A stretch of DNA of 64,000 nucleotides. It comes from Babylonia areolata (lineage: Eukaryota > Mollusca > Gastropoda > Neogastropoda > Buccinidae). The notes under the pieces were generated by a model. It was not told where the DNA came from, did not search any database, and worked only from the letters and a program-made list of their open reading frames with translations. The position numbers and the translations under genes were made by a program. The stretch covers positions 30,720,311 through 30,784,310 of the forward strand of contig NC_134878.1 of NCBI RefSeq assembly GCF_041734735.1, given 5' to 3'. Of the stretch, positions 24,401-36,905 are shown piece by piece; position 1 is the first letter of the stretch; the number at the start of each line of letters is the position of its first letter.

Positions 24401-27400
24401 GACTCCATAAAATGTCAACATTTTTTCTGCTTTGTTTTCATTGTTTGGGTCTTCCTGAAAATTCTCTAGATTTGGTCGTATTTTTACTGAACTTGCATTT
24501 ATAAACAAAATATTTTACAACAGTTGTTTCATGTTTGTGTTGTGACTGCAGAGTGACATTTGAGAACGATCATATTATGTTTGTATTGTGACTGTTTAGC
24601 AACATTTTGACGACGAAGATTTGTTTATGTTGTGACTGCAGAGTGACATTTGAGAACGATAATTTCATGTTTTTGTTGTGACTACAGAGTGGCAATTGAG
24701 AACGACTGTTTAATGTTTGTGTTGTGACTGCACAGTGACATGTGAAAACGATAATTTCATGTTTGTGTTGTGACTGCAGAGTGACATTTGAGCATGGTGA
24801 TTTCATGTTTGTGTTGTGACTGCAGAGAAAATATGAGAATGATTTCATGTTTGTGTTATGACTGCAGAGTGATATATGAGAATGATGATTTATGTTTGTG
24901 TTGTGACAGCAGTGACTTTTGAGAATGATGATTTCATGTTTGTGTTGTGACTGTAGTGACATTTGAGTATGCTGATTTCATGTTTGTAACTGCAGTGACA
25001 TTTGAGCACAGTGATTTCATGTTTGTGTTGTGACTGCAGTGACATTTGAGCACGATCATTTCATGTATGTGTTGCGACTGCAGAGATACTTGAGAACAAT
25101 GATTTCATGTTTGTGTTATGACTGCAGAACTATACTTGAGAACAGTGATTTTATGTTTATGTTGTGACTACAGAGATATTTGACTGCAGAGAGATATTTG
25201 ACGATGATGATTTCATGTTTGTGTTGTGACTGCAGAGAGATATGTGACTGCAGACAGATATTTGACGACGATAATTTCATGTTTGTGTTGTGACTGCAGA
25301 GAGGTATTTGACAATGATTGTTTTATGTTTGTGTTGTGACTGCAGAGAGGTATTTGACAATGATTGTTTTATGTTTGTGTTGTGACTGCAGAGAGATATT
25401 TGAGAATGATGATTTTTTGTTTGTGTTGTGACTGCAGAGAGATATTTGACGATGATTGTTTTATGTTTGTGTTGTGGCTGCATAGAGATATTTGACAATG
25501 ATTGTTTTATGTTTGTGTTGTGACTGCAGAGAGATATTTGACAATGATGATTTCATGTTGTGTTGTGAGTATGGAGTGATATTAGAGAAAGATGACTTCC
25601 TGTTCATGTTACGACTACAGAGCGATACATGAGAACGATGATTTCCTGTTTGTTGTGTGACTGTAGAGCGTGTGCTGAGCTACTGGTGCTTCAGTCCTGG
25701 CTACAGCATGCAGGAGCTGAAGGCCCAAGGGGTCAAGTCCATCATCCTCACTAGCGGCACCCTGTCCCCCATTGACTCCTTCACGGGAGAAATGCAGATG
25801 TAAGTCTCACGTTTCTGGACACTGCTGTTTTTGTTATCTCGCTTTGAAAACAATATCTGTGTAAGGGATCTCTGCAAATGGTTTTCAGCAGAGACTCGGG
25901 TTTTGGCACACATCTGACAGACCTGGGGGAATCTGGTGAACAGTTCTGTGAGGCACCCCATAAATTCTTCACATAGCTGAGGGAGAAGAAGAACAGGGAG
26001 AGAAGAAGATCTGTGTAACCCTTTGACTTGCTGACAAGTGTGCTTGTCAGTGGAGGGCTGTCACCTGAACTGATGTAAGACAGAGCTTGCATGTCAGCGT
26101 GTGAGTCACCAATCTTTATTTGGACTTGCCGTTGCCTTCCTTTTGCTCAGCAAAATTGATCGCACCATTGAAAAGTGGAAAAAGAGAAGTAACTGCACTT
26201 CAGACTCCTGCCACACTGACCTCATTTCACCAGGGTTCAGCAGTCAAGGGGTTAATGATATCTATTTTTGAAATCAGGTGTGTATGAAAAACAGTCTTGT
26301 ATAAAGAGATTTAAGGAATAGAGGGAATGAGGGGAAAGGGAGAGGAAGGGGGTCTTATGAGGAAAATACAATGGAGTATTGGACTTTGCAGTGTTACTTT
26401 ACAGCACAGAGTGCACTCTGCTACCTTGTGTGTATATGTATACGTATAGATATGTGTATTTGTATTTGTGTATATATATATGTGTATGTGTTTGTGTATG
26501 TATATTTATGTGTGTATACATGTGTGTTTGTGTGTTGCAGACCATTCAGTGTACGCCTGGAGAATCCCCATGTGATAGAGAAGCACCAGGTGTGGGTGGG
26601 GACACTGGCCTGTGGTCCTGACGGTGCTCAGCTCAACTCCAACTATCAGAATAGGTCTGACGTTGTCTGGTGAACAGATCCTATATAGATAGATGGTTAA
26701 ACGCTTGGCGTATATCAGAGACTAAATTAAGCTTACAGCTGGGCCAGAGACTAACTCAAGCTTGCAGCTGGGCCAGAGACTAACTTAAGCTTACAGCTGG
26801 GCCAGAGACTAACTCAAGCTTACAGCTGGGCCAGAGACTAACTCAAGCTTACAGTGACTAACTTAAGCTTATGGTTGGGCCAGAGACTAACTTAAGCTAA
26901 CAGTCGGGCCAACAACAATGTGACAGCTGTATGATCAGTGGTTTCTTGACTGTAGTGGGAATTTGTGTATAGCTTAGTCTTTAGTGAAGGGCTATGACTC
27001 AACATAGAAGGCAAGTTTGCACTGTCTCTTAGTGCTGCAGCCTTGGCCTTAGTTGACCCTTAGCGATCTCGCCAACGCCTACTGTCCTAAAGCCCTCTTG
27101 GCCAAGAGAGTGGGGATGTAATTTGGGCAGTTACACTCTCCACTGTAATCAAATTGTAGTCCAGATAGTTAGGACAGCAGTTGCCTCAGCTGATGTTCTG
27201 ATGATCTCAGACACAGCTGACTGTCCCTGGGAAAGGCACTTTACTCTGATCTTCCTCGTTCCACCCAGGTGTGAATAGGTACCTGACTTCAGTTGGGGAA
27301 GGTAAAAACAGCGGAAGGAGAGGATTAGTCCCGAGACACAGATGGATATGAATTGACTGCTCTGATGGCCATAAAAGGCTATGGGACTTTTAACTTTTTT

Positions 27401-30400
27401 TTCCCTCTGTATATAGATGCTTTCTGTTTCTTTGATCTGTTGATACTTGTTGCTTGTCTCATTTTTTCGTTTTACTTGCTTGATATTAGACGAACCTGAA
27501 AATTGTTGAAATGTGACAGAATGAGGGAAAATCACAGATGTATGCATGAATGACTGCTGCATTTCTGAACTCTTGTTTTGAAACTATAATTTGCACCTGT
27601 GTGCGTATGTTTGTGTGTGCATGCATGTGTATGCTGTAGTCTTGTGAATGGACTTGTAGTTAAGTTTTATTAAAAGCAGTAATTTTTTTTCTTATATGTG
27701 TGTTAATGCATTTCATTGTGTGTCATTTGAATTGATCTGAAAAAAAAGAAACAATACTAAAAACTGTTAACATTCATGTCTGAAGTGGTCATTAACAGCT
27801 CTTTCCAAACATGCTATTACTTGATAGTTTCAGATTTTTTCCAGTGTCATTTCTTTTTAAATCGGAGCAATGCTAAAAATCAGTAACAGTTATGCATGAA
27901 ATGGTATCAACTCTTTCCATACATGTTGTTACTTGATAGTTTCAGAACATAATTTCTTAAATAGGTCTCACTTGTGTGGCACTGAAGTCTGAATGCAGGT
28001 AATACTACCACTATTCACCGCCATGTTTAACTGTTTACAGCCAGGACTTTCACAGACATTTCAGCAGCTTTATCTGGTGGAGCAAGAAAAGTTTAGCATA
28101 GAAGATACTCTCTACTATCAATAAGTTTAGGGAATGACCTCACATAGGAGCAGAAGATGCTTCAAAGAAAGGGATTGTGAATTGTGTTGATTGTATGGAT
28201 GGAGTGCTGTTGTTGTGAAGCTTATGTTACTTTTACAAAGCTATGTAACTTTGAGCTGTGTTATGGAATTGAAAAGCAAGCAGCGTTCATCAATGAGTGT
28301 TTTTCAGGTTCACAGATTCTTACCAGTCATCTCTGGGGAATTCTATTGGTACGTATTGTGGAGTGTTAATCTGTATGTACAGTGGAACGTTTACTGTGAT
28401 GAATATGCAGCATTGTACTGTAAGGTCATTCAAGTTTGATTGATCCTTTTACTTCTCTTGGAGCATGGAAGATTTCAGCGATAACTTTAAAATACCGTAA
28501 AGTTCGGTCTATAAGCCGCGACTTTTTACTCCAGCTTCAACCTCTGTGGCTTATACAATGATGCGGCTTAATTGAGGATTTTAACGATCCCGGGAGTGTC
28601 ATGTTCTCTTCTATTCATAGCTGCCCTTCAGCTCACCAAAATCATGATTTCTGTCCAAGAAGTTTTGGATGAGCTTCAGGATAACTGTTCACGTTTTATA
28701 AATCAAATCCGCACACATTAAAGCCTTCAGATCAGCATTCAGTTCTTCTCTGCTCAAGCGTACACCCTCATCATGCCAAAAACGCGACGTTATGCCTATG
28801 ATGCAGCCTTCAAATTGAAGGCGATCGACCTAGCAGACGACAGTGCAAGCGACAAACCAGCAGTGACCTCCACCTTCATGTTTATGAAGTCAAAGCGAGG
28901 CTGAAGTCAGTGACAAGATGGCGGAGGAAGCTGTGCTGGTTCTCTTCAACTCCGACACTGAAGACGAAGATTTCAGTGGATTCAGTGAGCAGGATGACAT
29001 TGAATAAATGTGACTATCCCTAAATTATGGATCTTATTTTCGTTGTGTTTGTTAATTATTTTTTTGTGGCACTAGCAGTATTTTCGCTTGCTTTTCTTTC
29101 TGTTGTTCCCGCTTGTGTTTATTTCATAACCTACAGTGTTGACAGCTTTTCTGTAGTATCAGTATGTGTTCCGGTACCGGAAATAAGTGCGGCTTATAAG
29201 CCAGTGCGGCTTATGTATGTATAAAGTTCAATTTTTTCCAAAATTTAGTGGGTGCGGCTTATATACCGGTGCGCTCAATAGACCGAACTTTACGGTAACC
29301 ATATTCCAAATTCATAGGGAGTTGCTGTGACAGATTCTTTCAACTCCTTCTACCTTACAACTCCATGCCTGCTATACAGCTCTCCTGGACCAGCACTGCA
29401 TGAGACCTCTGCAGGAAAAAAAGAAAAGAAAAAAAGAAGGGGTAGTTCACTAAAGCGGCGCAAACTGATTGAGAATTGTTGATTTGACAAATTGAACAAA
29501 GCTTTGTTTTCATGCTTCCAGTATCTGTAAACGGTTCAGATTAGAATGCAAACTGTACCAAGCAAGAATAACTAAACTAGAACAGTATAATGGTGTGAGA
29601 ATCCTCGTACCTGGTCCACAGGGGAAGTAATCATGGTTCAAGTTAACTAATACCTGGAGTCGAATGAGTTGTGCGTTGGAATTCTGATCCAGTGTTCACC
29701 CCTGATCAGGGTTTGAGGCACATTTCTGCATGGTGCTGTGTCCTTGGGGAAGGCCCTTTACTCTGACTTCCCTCCATCCAGGTGTGAATGGGTCAGGGAA
29801 GGTCAATACAGTGGAAGGAGAGGATTGGGTCCTGCCTTCCTATGCCACTGACGCTGAATATGAATCACTGCTCCTATAAGTGTAAAAGGCTATGGGACCT
29901 TTAACCTCTTTTAATCTTAAATGATTAAACACATATTTGACCAACAGCAAACCAGATGAATCAGAAACTAACATTCAAACAACAGTGATGGAGTCTCCCG
30001 TCGGACTGATGGATGAGTAGGCAGGCAGGCTTATCTGTCGGTGTGTGTCCTCAAACAACATATCCGGATGTAACAGATTTGATTGTTCTAAAATGAACTG
30101 TTTTTATTTGCTGCAGAACATTTAGGACATTTGAAAACTGATTTCAGTGATTAATGTGCAGGAGGTGAATACAAACATTGTAGGTACTTAAATTGTTCAT
30201 AATTATAAGTGGGATGGAGATATATTGCTGATAATTGAGTATTGACAAATTTTATCAACAGAATTATTTATTTTTAATCATGAATCATGAATTTCATGAA
30301 CAAACCAGAATCCACTGTGTGTGTTAACTATAGCGGAGAGTATGGTATGCGCAGGTGTACATTTACATGTAACCAGTTCACCTTTCTTTTTGTCCTGTGA

Positions 30401-33400
30401 GAGGAAGGTGGCAGAATAGTTAAAATGCTCATCTGCCAATACAGTGTTTGAATTCTGGTCTCAGCCTTTTCCACAAAGCTTTAGTGTCTATTTATCTGGC
30501 TGGGATGATAAACTGAAGTCCTGTATGCAGCAAGCACTTGGCGCACTGAAAAAGAACCCATGACAACAAAAGTGTTATCCTCCATCAAAATTCTGAAGAA
30601 AAAATCCATTCTGATTGGTACGCAAATATACATATGTGTACACTGTATGCCTAACTAGGCGTGTTGGGTTATGCCGGCGGTCAGGCATCTGCCTAACAGA
30701 TGTGGAGTAGCATATTTTGTCCAAATACAGTGACACCTCCTTTAAAAAAACAGGAACTGGTTGTGAAATACACGTAAGCAAAGTATACTGGTCAAAAGTC
30801 ACATTTCAGGAAGAAAGATTCATCTTTGCTGTCTGTGTTTTTCAACTGGTTGTCATGGGGTGACCCTGTGTTTTCAGTGAATTTTGCCCGCGTGGTTCCC
30901 AATGGATTGCTGGTGTTTTTCCCATCTTACCCTGTGATGGAAAAGTGTGTGGAAACTTGGCAGGTATGGGGCAAAAACCTGTTTAGGAATAAGACTGACA
31001 TTTTGGTTTTGCTGATTACTGAAAAGTTACAATGTGATCCTCTCTGAGGTTTTGTTTGATGTTTATTAAGAGAATAAGTATTTAAACAACTTTTAACCTC
31101 CTTATTTACTACGTTTTTTTTTTAGTTTCATTGGAACAGATGGATCTGATGAGCAGAAGTGTGAATGTGGTAAAAATAATACAGTAATAATTGATATTTA
31201 TCTCTTGGCATTATTTTCTTGACTTTTTCCCCCGTTTTATTTGTTGGATACAAATATATAATTGTATTTAAAGATGGAGAGCATGCTCAAGAGTTTTAGT
31301 GACTTCAGAAAACAACTGCCTGTGGATACTTGGCATACATGAACAGCAGCCATTTATGATTTCAACACTACATGCCTAACAAACAACAACAACAACAAAA
31401 TGATGCATGATTTTTTTTTTCTGGTGTAAGACACTGTTATTAAAAAGCAAGATCATTTAACCAAAAGCTGGTGACCAGTTGGTTTGAGATAAATATTTCA
31501 CAGGAAAGTTTGTGTCGTGGGGTTTTGATATCTTGTCTCAAAACTCTTGAAGATTTCATAGATGACCAAATTCACATTTGAGCATTGTAAGTGCTGTTCT
31601 TTTTGTCTATCCATTTGTGTATGCAGGCATGTGCATGGTTTTTGGTATGTGTGTGTTTGTTGTTTTCTCATGGGCCGAAAAGATGATTTTAGGATATCAG
31701 AATTTGTAATCATTAGAAATCATAAGGGTGATTTTTTTTTAGGGTTGTTTTGAAAGCAATGTGTGTGTTAGGTAAAGCATGGCGATGTTGTGAAGCGATT
31801 TGCCTGGAAGTCAATGGAGAGTGTTGGACAGTGCAGTGGGTGGATGAAAAGTGATGAACGTCATGATTGCAGAACAGCAACGTGTGGGACAGAATCATGG
31901 CCTACAAACCTGTGGTGCTGGAACCCAGAGGAAAGGATGCCTTCACACAGGTAACCAAACATGGTCACAGTGAAGAACTGTCAGTAGATGCCAGTTTTAC
32001 ACATTGTCACACATATATCCTTATGTCAGGAGGTGACATGGCAGAATCGGTTAGGCATTGGACTTCTGATTCAGTGTTCAGCAGTGATCAGGGTTTGAGG
32101 CCCCGTTTTGGCATGGTGTTGTGTTTTTGGGGAAAGGCAGTTTGCTCCAGTTTTCCTCACTCCACCCAGGTGTGAACGGGGACCTGACTTTGGTCGGGGA
32201 AGGTCAGAAAGGCGGAAGGAGAGGATCGGGCCCTGCCTGCCTCTGCCAAGCCCTAGACACAGTGGGTATGAATTCACTCCCCTGATGACGGTAAAAGGCA
32301 ATGGGGCCTTGAACTTTTGAACCTTTTAAAATTTTTCTTGGTTGGTTAGTTACATTGGGATTTTAACATCAACACCCATTTCAGGTGAAACAACCGATGG
32401 AGCTAACTATCTCAGGAAAGTGGGGGAGGGGGACCTGTCTTACACTACACTGACACCTCCAGAACAACACCATGTTAAGATGGGCAGCCAAAATGCCCAT
32501 TTGTTTTATGTTGGGTGTCTGTGAATTGAATTTACAGCATTTTGACAGTAAGCTTGATGCTTAACCAGTTGATCCAGCTAGGCATCCAGTTCCTTGGTTG
32601 TTTTCTCTGTACCTTTTGTCTTCCTGTCTGCAAGCTGATGGGTACCGCCAAGCAGCTGTGGCTTGGAGTTGTGGACCTTGGTTGTTTTCAAGCGCATGTT
32701 ACTGTACTTGTTTACAAGTCAGTGTCATGAGAAAGTAATCAGTTTTAAACATTGTGTGCATACTGCTCTAATATTTTGTATATGAAAATATGATAAGAAA
32801 TATTGTACTGAATTATAGCTGACAGGTCATATTACAAGTGGTGACCTGTACAAACAAGTTCTTGCAACATCAGATGTTCTGTTGTTTTTTTCTTATGCAG
32901 TCAGTCGGTTAGTATAATACTGGAAAGTAACCAAGTTGATATGTGTGATTTTCTTTTTTTAAAAAGCAAGTACCTGTGTTTGGTTGTCTGTGTGAGTGTG
33001 CGCCCATGCATTATTGATAATTGTGCTGTACATGCAGGTGTTAATGCCTACATGTGTGTGCATGCATTAGTAGAATTGTGTGTGTGTTTCATAACAGGCG
33101 ATAGATGACTTCTATGAGAAGATCAACGACAGCAAGCTAAACGGAGCCATTTTTATGGCAGTGTGCAGAGGAAAGGTAAGTAGTTTTATATTTTTGGCAA
33201 ATTAAAGAATTTTTTTTTTACCAGTTTTACTGATTGGATCACTGGAAATATCTCTGGAAATATAATCCCAGCCCTGTGACTCTGCTGGTGTGGTTTATGG
33301 TGGAGATTTTTCAGGTATTTTATCATGGAAACTCAAACATACTCAGTGTGAACTGCCCATCAAAACAGAATGGTTTCCAAACAGAATGGTTCCCAAAATG

Positions 33401-36400
33401 ATGGGGCAGAAACATTCATACACATGAAAGCTCAACCTCACAAATGAGTACTGGAACACACAAGAAAGTTTTCCATAAGAGAGGATTATTATAAGGTATA
33501 TTGCTGCATAAAATCATATCACAGCTTTTGATGTATGTTGGAAAAATTACCTCAAGAAAGTTTATTTTACGATTTGAATTATGATGAGTTGATGATGTAG
33601 TCTTCAGTCTTATGATTTTTCAGTTTTTAGTGGTGTTAGAAAAAAAAGTGCTTTGCACATGAGTTGAATCATGATGAGTTGATGATAAAGTTAGTCTTCA
33701 GTTTTATGTCTTTACAGTTTTTCATGGTGTTAGGTAATAAAATAATAAGTGTGCTGTGTGCGTGATACATGTGGTGTGATGCTGATGCCATGTGTGGTGC
33801 GTGACTGTCCCCTGTCAGGTGAGTGAAGGGCTGGACTTTGCTGACATGAATGGCCGCGCGGTGATCCTGACAGGTCTGCCCTTCCCGCCCATGAAGGACC
33901 CCCGCGTCATCCTCAAGATGCAGCATCTGGACAGTCTGAGGGGCAAGCAGGGCTTTGTGGTCAGTGTCCGGCCTACATGCCTGCCCTTCCGCAATAGCCA
34001 TATTTGTTACAGAAAAACATTAACATTGATTTTGGATGTTATGGCTGCAGAAGCATATTATGGGGAAGAAATGGGGCTTTTTTTTTCACAGGTGGACTTG
34101 ATGCAGAAATTGTAACTCAAAGAGTGTGCACACGTATATAAATCCATAATCAGCTACTGAAGAGCTCATCTAAAATCATGACCAGCTGTTACTCATGAAT
34201 TTGTGAGATTGATGAAGGAGAGAGAGGGTGTATCACCCCAAACAAGCAAACAGAAATAACCAAACGCCAGATCTTCCAGAAAGAAACCAATTGATGGTGG
34301 TCATGTTTACAACAAAGGACAGAAAGGAAAGACTTTTAGTATGTGCACTCTGTGCAAGGCATGATGGCTTGATGACTTGTCATCACATTGAATGAAAACA
34401 GAATTTAGTGTGTTACTGAAATTTTCATGGGGTAGGCAAGCATGTTTTGGTCTTTGAAAACCATTGTTTTTGTATACATGCTAAATCGTTTCTCAGTGGG
34501 GCACAGCCATCAGGTCCTGTTTTACCTGGTCTGGCAACACATTTGAAAACCATCAGATATATGATTTATCATTTCTCACTGTAGCATAGCCTACAGAGCC
34601 TAATTTATTTTTATTTCTAATACATTTCTGAATGCATATAACTGACAACATCACTGGGCACATTACCACTAGGCCACTGCTCCACTACAAAAATGGAAAT
34701 CTACAAATGGACTGATGTCTCTAACGAGGAAGGTGGGAGAATGATTAAGACGTTTATCCGACAATACAGTGTGTGGGAGGGTTTGGGTTCGAGTCCTGGT
34801 CTTGCCTCTTCTCCCAAGTTGACTGGAAAATCAAACTGAACGTATAGTCATTGGTCTGAGACGATAAACCGAGGTTCTATTTGCAGCACACACTTGGCGC
34901 ACTGAAAAAGACCCCATAGCAATGTGTTGTCCTCTAGCAAAATTATTTTGGAGAAATCCACTCTTGATTGATACACAAATGCATATGCATACACAAAAGG
35001 CCTGACAAGCATGTTGGGTCATACTGCTGGTCAGCTATCTGCCTAGCAGATGTGGTGTATGTATGTGGATTTGTCTGAACGCAGTGACGCCTCCTTGAGA
35101 AACTGAAACTGATGTGTATGTGTGTTGTTTGTGTTCTCTGTGTCAGGGTCTGACAGGCCAGCAGTGGTACAGGCAGCAAGCCACCCGTGCCGTCAACCAG
35201 GCCATCGGTCGTGTCATCCGACACAAAGACGACTTCGGAGCCATCATGCTTTGTGATTCCAGGTGAGGTCACTTTCTGTTTTTAATAGATTTGACATGCC
35301 AAGGAAAAAAAAATTCTATTCCTGTGAAGAAAGAAAAATACTACTCAATACTTTGGCCAAAGGATTGGCAGCATTTTTGGTCTTTAGATTTAAGCTCCTC
35401 ACCAAGGGCCAATGCAAGCTTGCATCCCTGTGCATGTGAATGCATGTGTTTGTGTATATTTGTGTGCGCACATAGATCATGTGATCATGAGAAGTGTGGA
35501 GTGAATATATCATCCTTTGTGTTGTGCAGGTTTTCATGGCAGATGTAAATAATCCTGTAGTTGTGCAGGCTCTCATCATTGACAGGCGCAAAAGCCGAAT
35601 AGTTAAGCGTTGGACTTCAATCTGAGGGTCCGGGGTTCGAATCTTGGTGACAGCGCCTGGTGGGTAACGGGTGGAGATTTTTCCGATCTCCCAGGTCAGC
35701 ATATGTCCAGACCTGCGAGTGCCTGAACCCCCTTTGTGTGTATACGCACGCAGAAGATCAAATACGCGTGTTAAAGATCCTGTGATCTATGTCAGTGTTG
35801 GTGGGTTATGGAAACAAGAACATACCCAGCATGCACCCCCCAACCACCACTCGGAAAACGGAGTATGGCTGCCTACATGGCGGGGTAAATAAACAAAACG
35901 GTCATGCATGTAAAATGTTCATGTCAGAGTGTGTATGTGTGTGTGCCTGAAATCTGATTGAATGACACAGGAAACAAATGATGAGCATCCGATGGCAGCT
36001 TTTAATCAGCTCTGCCCAGGTAGGCAGCCTGTTGTACAAAGGACCCCGTGTTTGTAAAGCGCTTAGAGCTTGCACTCTGACCGAGGATAGGCACTATATA
36101 AGTATACATATCATCACAGTTGTAAGTAAATGTAGTGCTTTTGTATTGTGCAGGTTTTCATGACATCTATAATTCAGGTTTGTGGCAGATTTAAGTGATC
36201 TTTTTGTGTCATTAGGGTTTTGTTGTAGATGTAAGTGATCTTTTTGTGTTTATCAGTGTAAATGATCTTTTTGTGTCATGCATGTTTTGTTACTGGAAAT
36301 AAAATGGATCTTTTTGTGTCATGGTGGTTTCTTCACAGATTTAAGTAATCTTTTTGTGTCATGCAGGTTTTGATGCAGATAGAAATGATCTTTTTGTGTC

Positions 36401-36866
36401 ATGCAGGTTTTGCTGCAGATGGAAATGATCTTTTTGTGTCATGCAGGTTTTGCTGCAGATGGAAATGATCTTTTTGTGTCATGCAGGTTTTGATGCAGAT
36501 GGAAATGATCATGCAGGTTTTGATGCAGGTAGAAATGATCATGCAGGTTTTGATGCAGGTAGAAATGATCTTTTTGTGTCATTCAGGTTTTGATGCAGAT
36601 GGAAATGATCTTTTTGTGTCATGCAGGGTTTGATGCAGATAGAAATGATCTTTTTGTGTCATGCAGGTTTTGATGCAAATGGAAATGATCTTTTTGTGTC
36701 ATGCAGGTTTTGATGCAGGTAGAAATGATCTTTTTGTGTCATGCAGGTTTTGATGCAGATGGAAATGATCTTTTTGTGTCATGCAGGATTTGTCGCAGAT
36801 GTGAGTGTTCTTTTTGTTGCAGATTTAAGTGATTTTTTTTTATGTCATGCAGGTTACATGTGTGTG

Positions 36867-36905
<39 letters not shown>

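Noticed and set aside
24570-25498. Minus-strand open frames with repeated SQHKHE/HNTN peptide
   Set aside because: Translations of the ~46-bp intronic array.
28773-29007. Small acidic/basic gene in RTEL1 intron 18
   Set aside because: It lies wholly between the inverted ends of the pogo-like element and is broken, so it is a transposase remnant.
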